Shown here one piece after another: positions 21,954 through 33,017 of a stretch of DNA of 64,000 nt (position 1 is the stretch's first letter; every line of letters starts with the position of its first letter). A program made the translations under genes and the position numbers. The notes under the pieces are model-generated. The model did not search any database. It worked only from the letters and a program-made list of their open reading frames with translations, and was not told the origin of the DNA. The DNA comes from Copromyces sp. CBS 386.78 (Eukaryota > Ascomycota > Sordariomycetes > Sordariales > Sordariaceae), in NCBI GenBank assembly GCA_030685235.1, contig MU839097.1, positions 494,018-558,017 on the forward strand, in the 5' to 3' direction.

Positions 21954-23921
21954 GGAATTTGGGCGAATGATCTTATACAACGATCTCCCGTACCTGCCCG
22001 CATGTGCCTTGACGTTGTGCACAACCAACAGAAGATGTCCTAGATATTCCCCGGATATCCGACCCGGGAGTTTGGCCGGTGTTCCATATTTCATTACTGG
22101 CCACTTGGGAGCACGACGGACCAGCCGCCGACGTTGTTCATGGGCCTGTCAACCCTCGGTACCATGCTGTCAAGTCACGGTGACAGGATCCAAGACGCAC
22201 CGCTTGGACAAATTAGGCTTTGGGTCCAACATCAGTGGCGTTTTAACGGGGACCCACGATGAACTGCCGCAGCGAATGACCCCCGCGCTTGAGTCATCAG
22301 ACGGTGGGAGGATGGTAAATCGACTCGAGCGACCTTCTGTTCCCAGAGACCTTACCCTCACGCGTTCATCCCGCTTGCCAGCTCACATGTTTCAATGTTT
22401 GCCCAAAACCAGATTCGAATGACTCGTGCAGCTGGCTAGCTGACGATGTCCGGAAGTGAAAACAAACATTGTGGTTCGTACTCGGAATAAAAACTGTCCC
22501 AAAAGGACGACAGTCCGGCGTTTAAGCCCGTTCAAGTTACTTCATAACCCAGAAATCACCTACATCTGCAGCTGCTGGCGACCCGGATCTTACCGTTGTG
22601 TCTTTTCGGGCTTCGATCGAATTCCTTTTACAGACCAAAGTCCAACCAGCGGATGCCAGTTAAACTTCCTCACGTTCATAAGCACAGGTTGGCAGACAAA
22701 CGGACCCTTGCTTGCATTCACCTTGTCTTACACACGAGTTAGAGCGTCGCCAACCATGGATCGCCGTTACAACCTGCCTCGCTTGACACTGAGACAGCAG
22801 CTTGACAGGTTCCATCTCTTGAGCCGCAGCTGTACGTACCTCAGTGGGTCCTTACCGTTTTCAGTGCCCCTCGGGTAGTTGACAAGCTGGCATCATACAG
22901 TTACGAAACGGCTATAGGTGCTGCATCACGCACTTCCGTAACGTGTGTTTGCATCTCCAGTTCTGCATCCTTGAGATTACCACGGCGAGCACGGATAGTA
23001 TTGCTGGCCTGTCGGGGCCGCACACATTGCTTTTACTTCAGGGAACATTGTGGGCGTCGACGCCGATTCCAAAACACCTCTGCTGTCGAACATGTCTTAT
23101 TCCAAAGAGGACACGGAGTAGCATTGCTATGCGGATGACGTAGAGTGGCCAAGAGGAATCCCCTTTCCCATCCCCAAGTGGTCATGGTTTCGTGCAACAT
23201 TTTATCAGATGTGATCAGTTCAACACACGGTTCGGAAGTCAAGTCCACACCTCCCGGACAGAGGTTGAGCAGGATGTATTGCCCTTAGTGATCCTCCTTA
23301 GAGGAAACCTACATGGACGCCGGAAGGCCGCCGAGCGTCGAGGACCAGGCGGCGGCAACCGTCCGTTGCATGCGGTTGGACCCCCGAGATGTGTACAGCT
23401 TTCGGATTTGAATAGCTGGCCGGCGTCGATTACGAACTTGGTGATGACACGCAGTCTCAGGGGTAAGAGAGTTGTCAAACCGTCGGTCTCTAGTCGGTGC
23501 CACAATTCGTTGAAACTGAGCGAGAAACTTCCTGACAGCCCGGCATCACCACTTTACACCAAGGATGACTGCGAATCTAGAACGACGCAGCTGGAAATTG
23601 TTGAAGGTATATCCAAAGCTCCACCGAGTTCTGGACTCGCCATAAATCTCGCTCTTCAAGGTGATTTCGAGGCAAATACTCAAGAATGCCCAGATCCTCC
23701 TGTAGTTAGGATCCTCTCTATTCCCACTATCTATTTGTTCATACAACCACAGCCTCGCCTTCTCAAGGTCATCCAACCTGACAGCTCAAAAGAATCCAGG
23801 ACTATCAGCAACCAGGCCCGGTTTCGACGGCAGCGGCAACTCTTGTTCCTGAGGTCTCCCCCCTCACCTTCTTCTTAGACGAAGTCACCCAAACCACGCC
23901 AAAACTGCCCTCTGGGCCAAA
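21954..23921. other. Intergenic region between WDR8 and the RRM gene
   Basis: 2.0 kb without a supported gene. An open frame of about 228 codons ends just before the RRM gene but has no ATG start and no recognisable domain, so I treat it as 5' leader or chance. Nothing else is seen. Confidence 0.55.
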
Positions 23922-25816
23922 ATGCCTGGTTCACGGAGCTCAAAGAATGCCAAAGACTCTATCAGGACGGCGGACACTGTGTTCGTCGAGGATGGTGAGC
24001 TGACGGGAATTTACTACATTCCCATTTCTGGTGTTCGTAGCCTAGCTCTCTCCTTGCCAATACCGTTACATTGACACTAACAGTGCTCTCTATGCAGCTT
24101 CCCCACACAACGACGTGGCAGCAGTTAAAGGACCACGTAAGGAGGGGATGTGGCGTCGAAGCCGATAAAATCGAAGTCTATGCTCCTCTCGGTGGCTGTG
24201 TTCGAATCCGAGAGAGGGACAACTTTGACAAAGCGTTCAGTAAGTGATATATCATCATCTTTAACTCCCCTGGTCCCTGTTTACTGACAGCATAGTCAGC
24301 TTTCTTGAACGGCAGTACACTTAATGGCCGTGCCCTTTTTGCTGATGGGAGGAACAAAGGTGGAAGGGTCATGGTTAAGCCCACCATCGCCGTACCTCTG
24401 ACCGTTCGGCCTACTGCGTCCCTAGAGACGGACCCCGCTCCAGCTTATGGATATGGCTTCAGCCCAGGTGGTGCGGCCGGTGGTATGATACCGGCCTTTG
24501 CGAACATGGCCATCTCCGGGTCTCCGGCGGTTTATGGGGCCGCGCAGCCGTATGGAGGCCATGTTGTGGCGGCATATCCTGAGGCCCCGCTGATGACCAG
24601 TCCCTACAGCGTCGATCCGGCGTGGAACCCCTATGCTTCGGTTGGACAGCCCTACAACGCTCACCAAGGCTTCAATTCAGGATACGCTACCCATGATCAC
24701 GGTCAAGAGGCCTATACTCAAGCCTATGTAACCGCTCCGGTGTATCATAGCCCTCCCATTTATCCGGAAGGGTACAACAACTACGAGGGAGCCATCAACG
24801 CAGCCGCCACACCTCCTATTCCCTTTCAGACACATCGGAGTAACAGCATTGCCAATAGTCTGGCTTCCATCCCCAGCCCCAGCACACCGACAACCAACAT
24901 CATCACCAACGTTGGCACACCCAATACTGTGAACACCATCAACACAGCGTTGACCGTTCCCTCTCCTCCTCCCAACACTCGTAACCCTCCTATCTCGTTC
25001 CCTATCACCCTATCTGGACCTCACCCATTGCAGTCTCCACAACAACAGCAACAGCCACGCACGATCGTCATAACCGGCCTCCCGAAGAAAGATCTCACAC
25101 CCGATAAAATTCGTCTTATTCTCTCTAAGCACGTCTCCGAAGTTGTCGCCGCCCAGATAGAGGGCATCCAGATTTTGGATAGGGAGGAAACGACACCGCA
25201 CGGACACATTGCATACGTGCGGTTCAAAACCGTTGAGGATGCGGAGTTGGCAGTGGCGCATATGGATCAAAAGCTCCATGGGAAGAATACCTTGGGAGTG
25301 AAGGTCTGGGTTCCTGAACAGAGGGCAGTGTTTGTCAGAGAGGGGGGAGATGGGAGTGGCGGAGGGTGTAAAGGAGGCGGGGAGATAACCGTGGGCGGGG
25401 AGATGGGTGTGGAGCTGAAAGAGAGCGGTGATGGAAACAGTAAGAACGGTGAAAGCATGAATAGGGATGGGCCGCACGGGAAGGACAAAGAGAAGAGTGA
25501 CCAGCCGGCGAAGGGCACCAACGACAAGAACAACAACAGTAAGGGTAATGCCGATGGGCGGACAACGGAGAAAGAGAACGGAAAATCATCAGCACTGACA
25601 GACACACTAGCGGTACCTCCCAAGCTGGGACACAGAAGGGAATCAACAAGCGGCGTGGTCATCGCCAACGGAAGCTATACGACCAACAGCCCCACCAGCG
25701 AAGCGACGGCGGCTGGAAAGAAGGACAGAAGTAGCAGCTTGTCGGCTATGTCCAAGGCAGATGTGGTGATTGCCCGTGGGAGCTGGGCTACTACCAAGTC
25801 ACCCACAAAGGATTAA
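23922..25816 (+). CDS. RNA-binding protein with two RRM domains and a low-complexity middle
   Basis: Exons 23,922-23,994, 24,084-24,239 and 24,300-25,816; 1,746 nt, 581 aa. All junctions are phase 1 with GT...AG ends. RRM1 is spread over the three exons (about residues 17-95: TVFVEDVLS, CVRIRERDNFDKAFTFLNG, LNGRALFADGRNKGG). RRM2 lies at about 335-415 (TIVITGLPKKDLTPDKI, GHIAYVRFKTVEDAELAVAHMD, VKVWVPE). Between them is a Tyr/Pro/Asn/Thr-rich stretch, and after RRM2 a Gly/Lys/Glu/Asn-rich tail. The tail ends with two related motifs, VVIANGSYTTNSPT and VVIARGSWATTKSPT. I do not recognise a named orthologue; RNA binding is inferred from the domains. The gene runs toward SIP3 (convergent). Confidence 0.85.
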
Positions 25817-27122
25817 GGATAGGGGGGACGGAGTGAGATATGGGGAGGGTGAGGCTTGAAGAGCAGAGTGTTTTTTGTATCTATGTGGGTGTGCATGAGC
25901 GAGCATGTGGCGGAGTTTGAATTCCAGGTTTTGTTTTGTTTTCAACTCTGTTTTCGTCATTGTTTACATTGTGATCTTTCCTACATCACTTATCACACAG
26001 ATTGCATATCGTCATAGTACAACATGTGTCCGGGATGGGTTGGAGTTCGGTGGGAGCATTGGGAGCATTAGATGCGCGCGAAGAGGCGAAGGCGAGAAAC
26101 CCAAAGATTGGAAAACCGGGTTGCATGATAACAGGATGAAGGGATGAAGAGACGAAGACATGAAGAATGAACAAGACATGATGAGGCCATGAGAACGAGC
26201 TACAGAAAATCAAAAAGAAATGAGACATGAGAAACAGAGAACGGGATGTTCACGTGCCCTATGCAATGTTTCTTTTCTTTCTTGCGGCTTATCCTTTCTA
26301 CCGGTGTCGCACTTTCCTTCTTTGGCTGGTTGTGAAGGAGTGGAATGAAAGTGCTGCATATAGATCAATTTATGCAGATAAAACATGTGTGGTTTGTACT
26401 GAATTGATGTTACGGGAGAGTGAAAGCGTGGAAATGTGGACCAGGTGGTGTTCGCGGCGATTCCCTGTCTTTATAAAGGGGGTTTGTTTACTTTCCGTGT
26501 CTGCTTAGCTAAAGTGGGTGATGTCTTCCCGCCCCCCGTTCGTCACAACGTTTTTGACAGTCAGCATCGGAAACATTACGTTCTGTCATCCCATGTCACG
26601 AACAAATGGAGAGTCAGTAATATAAAGTATCGATAATTGCAAGTAATATACATATGTATATATGGTGTGTGTGTGTGTGTGTGTGTGTACGTGTCTTCAC
26701 AAACCCCAGAAACCGAGGATGAATGGCTACGTAAGGTAGGTAGGTAATGCATCCATGCTCCCTCCTCTAGGATACTCAACCCCTTTTGCTTCCCGCTGCG
26801 AGGATACAAGAGAATACATTACATCGGGTATCCAGACTGACCAACGAACTGATTAATCTATCCACTTGTCCACATGTTTATGTCCTGGTTCTAATGATTA
26901 TAAGTATACGCATACACCCGGATGGCTCCTTCCTCTTCTTCCTCTCCATTCTACTTCTCACTTCCATTTGCACTATCGCCCCTTCCCCGGTATCAATAAC
27001 TAAAAAAATAATACTGTATGATTGATGAGCCCGGTGCTTCATTCCTTCGATTACCACCTATGCACGCCACCATACCATGCCAAGTTGAACTGAGCCATGA
27101 TATCAACCAATGATGGCCCAAA
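25817..27122. other. Convergent 3' intergenic region between the RRM gene and SIP3-like gene
   Basis: 1.3 kb with no supported gene. It holds a GT dinucleotide repeat at 26,665-26,688, a TAGGTAGGTAGG block at about 26,734, and AT-rich 3'-flank sequence. Confidence 0.6.
26665..26688. repeat. GT dinucleotide microsatellite (12 units)
   Basis: A pure GT run between two convergent genes, flanked by a TATACATATGTATATA palindromic AT stretch. Confidence 0.95.
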
Positions 27123-30100
27123 TCAACCAATAAAAGGCGACATCTCCACCTGCCTCATCTTCTTCCCCTCCCACAAGGCCCTCTGGTCGGCCTCACAAGC
27201 GCCGCAGTATTCAGCATACCACTTCTTCAGCGCATCTCTCCTAGTCATTTGCTGCTGCTGCTCGCTGTCACCAGAAGGGGTAGCCTCTCCCTCATCACCA
27301 TAATTAGAAGTATCCGTAGCACCCATACTCGTCGTATCAGAGCTCAAAACACTCTGCTTTTGCTCCTGCTTCTGCTGATGCGAAGCCTCATACAGGATCT
27401 GTCGATCAAGAACCCCGCTATTATTACCAGTATGCAGCATATTGCTCACCTGGTCGCACCGGAGGTTCTCATCAGCGAGCCAGTTCTCCCACTCGGATTG
27501 GATCATTTCTCTTTCGATGCCGTTGACGACGCGCATGGCAACGAGGAGATCATGGCGGTAGGTGCCGAGACGCTGCCGTGTGCGGCGGAGACGGCGGGCC
27601 GTGGCCTTGCCGGTTGTTGAGGCGAAGCCGGCGCCGGCGTCATTATAGGGCGCGTCGAGGTCGGTGGAGTTGAGGATTGATTGGAAGGATTCGTAGCTAT
27701 TTGTTATGTTAGTATCTTTCTTAGTGTTGTGGACGACGGTTGCCCGCCAAAAGAATGGGTGCCCAGTAAACATACCATTGACTCCCAACAGGCCTCTCCA
27801 CCACCACCGCACTCCCCTTCGCTGCCTCCTCCAGATCCGCCAAAAAGATGGCCTTGCTCATCACCGTATTCGGTCCCACCCCGATCCGCTCCATATACCT
27901 CGCCGCCTTGCGCTCCGCCCACCATGCCGCACCAGACTGGCTGACCACCACCAGGTTATACGCCGCGCTAGCCAGGAGCAGAACCAACAAGACGCGGTGC
28001 GCGGTGATGATCTTGAACACCTTCTTGACCACCGCAAACGCCCACATCATGACCGACGTGATGGCACTCTCCAGCAGCGACCGGCCCGTCTCGAGGATCA
28101 TGGCCGTCAGCGACCGCACGCGGATGGGCTGGCCCTTCTTGGATCCCGATGCGGCGCCGGACCCATCGAGGCCCGCGTTGGGTGAGAAGACCACGACCTG
28201 CGTCTGCTGGCCGATGTTGCCGTACACCTGGATGGCGCGCTTGGTGCGACTGTGGGGGCCGAGGCGGCGGACCTGGTCGGTCGCGACCTCTGCGAGCTCC
28301 TCGGCGTCGTTGGCGGCGTCATCGAGAGCCTGCCGCTCGACCATGTTCTTGGCGATGGCTGGGGCCTTGGACCAGTCGGCCTTTGTGTAGATGGCGAGCT
28401 TGCACTTGGACTTGGCGACGTGGGTGATGACGACCTTGGTGATAAGCTTGAAGGCGTGCGAATGGGGCAAGTGCCAGGGTGTCTTGACGTGGGTGACCAC
28501 GTAGGTGATGTGGTCGTTGAAGATGTCGATATTCTGCGTGTCGACGATGTTTGCATCCGTTTTGCGCCCGAGCATGTCGGCTTTATCGACTTTGAACTTG
28601 AACTGCCGCGCCATCTTGCCACCGTGATCTTTGAGCTCCCAAGGCCCTTGGGCGATCTCCTTGGCCCGACGCTCAAAGTAGAGCTTGGGGAAGATGAAGC
28701 TCTTGTCACCGAACAGAACATGGAAACACGCCTTGGCGCTAATCTCGAAATTTCGCTCTGCTACAGGCTTGCCCATATCCTCCGGTTCGTAGTATACAGG
28801 GTGCGCTGGCAGCTGAAATTTGTGCATTGGAGCTTTCTTCAGACCACGTGCTCCTCTGATAAAGCGGCCAGTCACGTCTCCAATTCGGCGTTGAACCGGC
28901 CGACCATGAGGTGTCCCGTCATCCATGGGCGTGTTTGACGCAACCTCCTCCCAACTTTCGGCACTGGGGCTTCTCTTGTCAAAGCTCTCCCCTTCGAGGT
29001 TAATAAGCGCGGTAATAACCTCACCGAGGCTCATTGGTTCAGCGGCCTGAAGATCATCGACCAGGAGATTAAGTCGAGCATGTAGGAGCGTAAAATCCTC
29101 CAAGAAGATCTTCATAGTGATGCGAGCGATGTTGAGATCGCTGGCATCCTGGTTCAGATGTAGGAAGATGTAATCGCAATCCTTTCCAGGAGCCGCCGTA
29201 ACCTCCGTGATGCTGTCAAGGCTGATGGCATAGGCAACGACGAGACCCAGCTGGTGACCAAAGAAGTACATGTTATCGGGCGTCACAAAGATACGTCCAT
29301 TAGCAGCCATGCCTCTTCCTTCCTTGCCTTCCCCAGATGAGTTTGACCAGGCAGCATTGAACACCAAGACCGGCTTCTCCTCTGGAGCAACAGTTGGAAA
29401 GACCAACCGGAATTGCGCATACTGAGCTCTCAACTCAGGAGGATAATTGACCGGGAAGGGATCAACGAGTTGGCCCTGCTTCTCCTGAATCTTCCCGTGA
29501 GCATCAGACGCCGCATCTACACTAAGAGTCTTCTTGTGCAGGCTGGCAACTGAGGCCTTCTCGCTCATGGTGCCAGGAGCTTTCTGCTGGACGATACCTA
29601 CAAGCGGATCATCCAAATCGACCTTTGGCGTCCGAACAGTTTCAGGCAAGGGCGTAAAGGAGGATGCCCAGGGATTGCTACCCCAGTAGTTGGCGAGAAC
29701 CGCACTTGGCAGACCGCGATTGATATCTGCAGTGGCGCTGGCCATAACAGCGGCTCTGCTGAGATTCGTCGGGACCGGAGGTTTAGATAACGTTGCAGGC
29801 GCAAGACTAGTAGGGGCGTGATCGAAAGGACCGCCGAGCGAGGGAATCGGTACCCGCAAAGCAGTGGTCTGGGGGGCGATGGGCGAGATAGGGCTATTGC
29901 CTATAAGACCATGACTTGCAGTTATCAAGTTGGCAATACCTCCAGAATGCTGAGCTTGCGCATCCGAGTTGGCAAGCATGGCCTTCCTGTGTAGATCGAG
30001 CCTCTGCATGAGCCGGGCAGCATGCTCCCGGCCGCTCTCGCCCTCCTCTCGGCCCAATGTTGTCGTTATCGAGCGCCGGGGAGGGTTGGCGGCGGCATCA

Positions 30101-31635
30101 AAGCTGGCGCGAGCCGCAGCATCGGCACCAGGGACAGCGAGGGTCGCCGTCCGCTCAAGGCCAGGGCCCGGCCCATCACCCTCGACGCTGTCGAGGGATT
30201 TAGCCGAGAACTCGGGAATCGTGGACGGGTTAATGGAGAAAGCAGGATCAACGCCACCGCTAAGGGCGTTCGCCTCGCGTCCCATGGTCGCCTCAAACGC
30301 TCTCTTCTTTGCGACTTCGAAAACCTCCAGCCACTCCATCAACTGCGTCTGAGTTTCGGCCTGGAGCAAGAGTGTCTGCGTCTTGGTCTTGACCTCGAAG
30401 CAGAACCGACGTTCCTCCTGAACAGCCGGCTTAGCACTGCAAAGCAGCACACCAATCTCGTCTCCCTGCAGCACACCCTGGGGCCCGTTCATGAGCCAGC
30501 CGAACTGGAAGTTACGGCAGTAGTACCACCGGCGCACCCAAGTTGTCCTCGCCGGCTTTCCTGACACGACTCGTAGGAACAACCATCCCTGCTTCTCCGC
30601 TATCACATCCGTCTCGTCCTTCTGCTGCATGTTCATCGGTCCTCTAGATCCCAGGTATGGCACAGTAGACACGCTGTAGTCCTCGATCTCCCTCGAAGGC
30701 TTATAGCCCGCCAGTGTCGCTTCCCCAACCTCTTTCTTCGCCGCCTGTAGCTCTCGCCTAAACAGGGGCTCATACGACTCCATCTCTTTAGACCAGCCGC
30801 GTATCCTCTCCAACTCCTCCGCCGCCGTCGCCGCACCGAGGGGCGCGTCACCCCTGGAGCGACGCATCTCCCTATACATATCGGCGCAAACCCGCACAAG
30901 CAATTTGTCGAGCGCAAAGCGCAGCTGGGGCGCCGACTGGCAAAAGTCCATGCTAGCCTTGAGGTACGCCTTGCGCGTCTCGAACACGGCAAAGGCGTCC
31001 TCGCGCAGGGCACTCGGCTCCTTGGTCTTGTTCTGGCTCACATAGCGGGCGAGTGTCGTGTCAAACGTCTTCTGGGCAGCCTCCAATGCTCGCCGTGCCT
31101 CCTTGAATGTGCGAAGTTCTCCGTTGACGAAGTTGCGGATGGGCTCGACGCTGATGGGCTCCATTCGCCGCACCGTGGCCATCACCCCGGTCCACCAGTC
31201 GCGGGCGCCATCGCCGGCTCGGCGGAGAGCTAGAAATGTGTAGTCGGTGTCGATGATGGCATCGGCTTGGGCGGTTGCGTTAACCGGTGGCGGCGCAATC
31301 TTTTGGAGGTAGGCATGAATGCTGTCCTCGAGCGCGAGCAGGTCGTGGACCACCTTGGATGTGCTGCGGATGTAGTTGTCGAGCCATCGCTCGATTACAT
31401 CGAGGTTTTCGGAGAAGTGGACGGTAGAGGCCCTGAATGTTGGGGAATCGAGAGCGGCTTCGTTGAGGCTGACAGGGTTGGGAGCGCCAGGGCGTAGCTT
31501 CTTGGTAAGGGGTAGTTGCGACTGCGTTGTAGACGAAGAGGTCTGTGTAGGAACTGATGCCGGCTGCGTCGATTGCGGCTTGCTCGGGGCCGCGGCGGCC
31601 GGCGGTAAGACGGGGAACGCTGTGGTATCGGACAT
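27123..31635 (-). CDS. SIP3: SIP3/LAM-family sterol-transfer protein (BAR, PH, GRAM, StART-like/VASt, transmembrane)
   Basis: Exons 31,635-27,776 and 27,696-27,123; 4,434 nt, 1,477 aa. The 79-nt intron has GTATGT, a TACTAAC branch site and AATAG. Domains in order: BAR-like helical region (about 60-300), PH domain (about 345-445, QGWLFLRVVSGK...WVRRWYYC), a Ser/Pro/Ala-rich linker, GRAM domain (about 745-860, GRIFVTPDNMYFFGHQLG), VASt/StART-like domain (about 930-1,105, FHVLFGDKSFIFPKLYFERR), and a transmembrane segment (about 1,205-1,235, VLLVLLLASAAYNLVVV). A C-terminal basic helix (TARRLRRTRQRLGTYRHDLL) follows. Yeast Lam1/Ysp1 and Lam3/Sip3 have the same layout, sit at ER-plasma membrane contacts and move sterols; that function is inferred. 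SIP3 is the best name but the Ysp1 branch is not excluded. Confidence 0.88.
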
Positions 31636-33017
31636 GATCTGTGTGGGATTCTGGGGAACTCGAAGGGTATAATCGGCAGCTGCTGCCCACAGTTATGTCG
31701 ATCTCGTCACGTCTGTCCCCTCGGCACCTTGTATTAGGGTAAATGGGGCAGCAAAAAAGCTCGGGGAGGCGGGTCGCAAAAGTCGAGTTCGAGGTGCGAG
31801 GTGCGAGAACCTTTCTGGCAGCTGGACCGGTCTAACCGGGTGGTGTGGCTTTTACAGCACCGATGGTGGTGGCGTATCACAAAACTCCTCGCGGTGGTCC
31901 CATCCGTAAAATACCTCTCACTATGCGGTTTCTTTCATGATCGATTAGGTTTGCTATTTGTTGCAGTTGGCGCAAAGGGTGATGCAGTTGGTTCGTGGTG
32001 GAGTTGTTGTTGGAGAAAGTTGGTGGTGATGACGGGATGGACGTCAATGTAAAAAGGAGACAGGGCGGGAAGTGGGAAAGCGGCGCGTCCACGCACAGAA
32101 AGAATGGAAGGCAAGGTACCTCTATGTGCCTCCTCCTCAGCTACTCCTCAGGGCAGCAATAGCACACCGTCCATTCAGCTTGGAGACTTCCACTTCCAGT
32201 TGTAGGTCGCTACCTGTACCTACCGTGGCCCGGACCGCTGCAAACGCAATGACGTTGTTGATCGAGAGTGGTCACTGTTTGGCCAAGCGGCTTCAGGCCG
32301 GGGCATGATCGACTGCGAACGGCAGTGGGCATTGGGTGAGACTTCCGCTGGCCGGACTGGTCGACTGCAATGGGAACTTGCTGAACCCCTGGATCGAAGC
32401 TGCCTGCCAAGAATTCCGCGTATCCGCCGAACTGGGTTGGCTTTGAGCGCCCGTTCGCTCAATCGCTCTACCTTAACAAGGAACCCCATTTAGCCCCGTG
32501 GCTTGGCTTGCAGAACCCCTGAAGCTCCGCTGTTCAGTGGACAAGGCATGCCCTGGCAGCGCACGCCAACGGATGGAATCATTTTCGCTCATTGTTAACG
32601 GCTTCACTAACAAATATCAAACGATTGGAAATTGAAGACAACAACCGAGACACCGAATGTTCTTCGCAAGAAATGGAAGTGAAAACAGGCAACTTTGAGA
32701 CTTAATAAATGGCCTTTGATACTTTACGGAAACGGACAAGTACGAAAACTCGGCATCCTCGTTCGTAAGTAGAACGCCCCAGTTTGTTAACCGAGCAATA
32801 CCTCATCCATGTCTGCCTTTCATACAATGAAATTCCTCATTTGTAACCTGCCTCCTCCTAATCATACATCACGAACGGGACTCATGATTGCAATCCCCCG
32901 GGTAATAAGAGTAATTGAGGGTTCCGCTTCCCGCTATCACCAATCCCCAACCTTATTACCGCAACTTCCGATCTTTCGCCCTGTGCTCACGGACGTGGAC
33001 CTAAAACTACATGGCAT
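31636..33017. promoter_or_regulatory. Region upstream of the SIP3-like gene and downstream of APC4
   Basis: 1.4 kb between two minus-strand genes, so it holds the SIP3-like promoter and the APC4 3' flank. No further gene or repeat is supported. Short open frames on both strands overlap each other and show no domain. Confidence 0.5.

Noticed and set aside
21937..22422. Open frame of 161 codons overlapping the end of WDR8
   Set aside because: It overlaps the last codons of WDR8 in another frame and has no domain or codon bias.
23192..23878. Open frame of about 228 codons just upstream of the RRM gene
   Set aside because: There is no ATG at its start, no recognisable domain, and composition like a 5' leader; it ends 43 bp before the RRM start.
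28252..28938. Open frame of about 228 codons on the plus strand inside the SIP3-like gene
   Set aside because: It lies opposite a strongly supported StART-like domain and has no domain of its own; the opposite strand of a GC-rich fungal gene often stays open.
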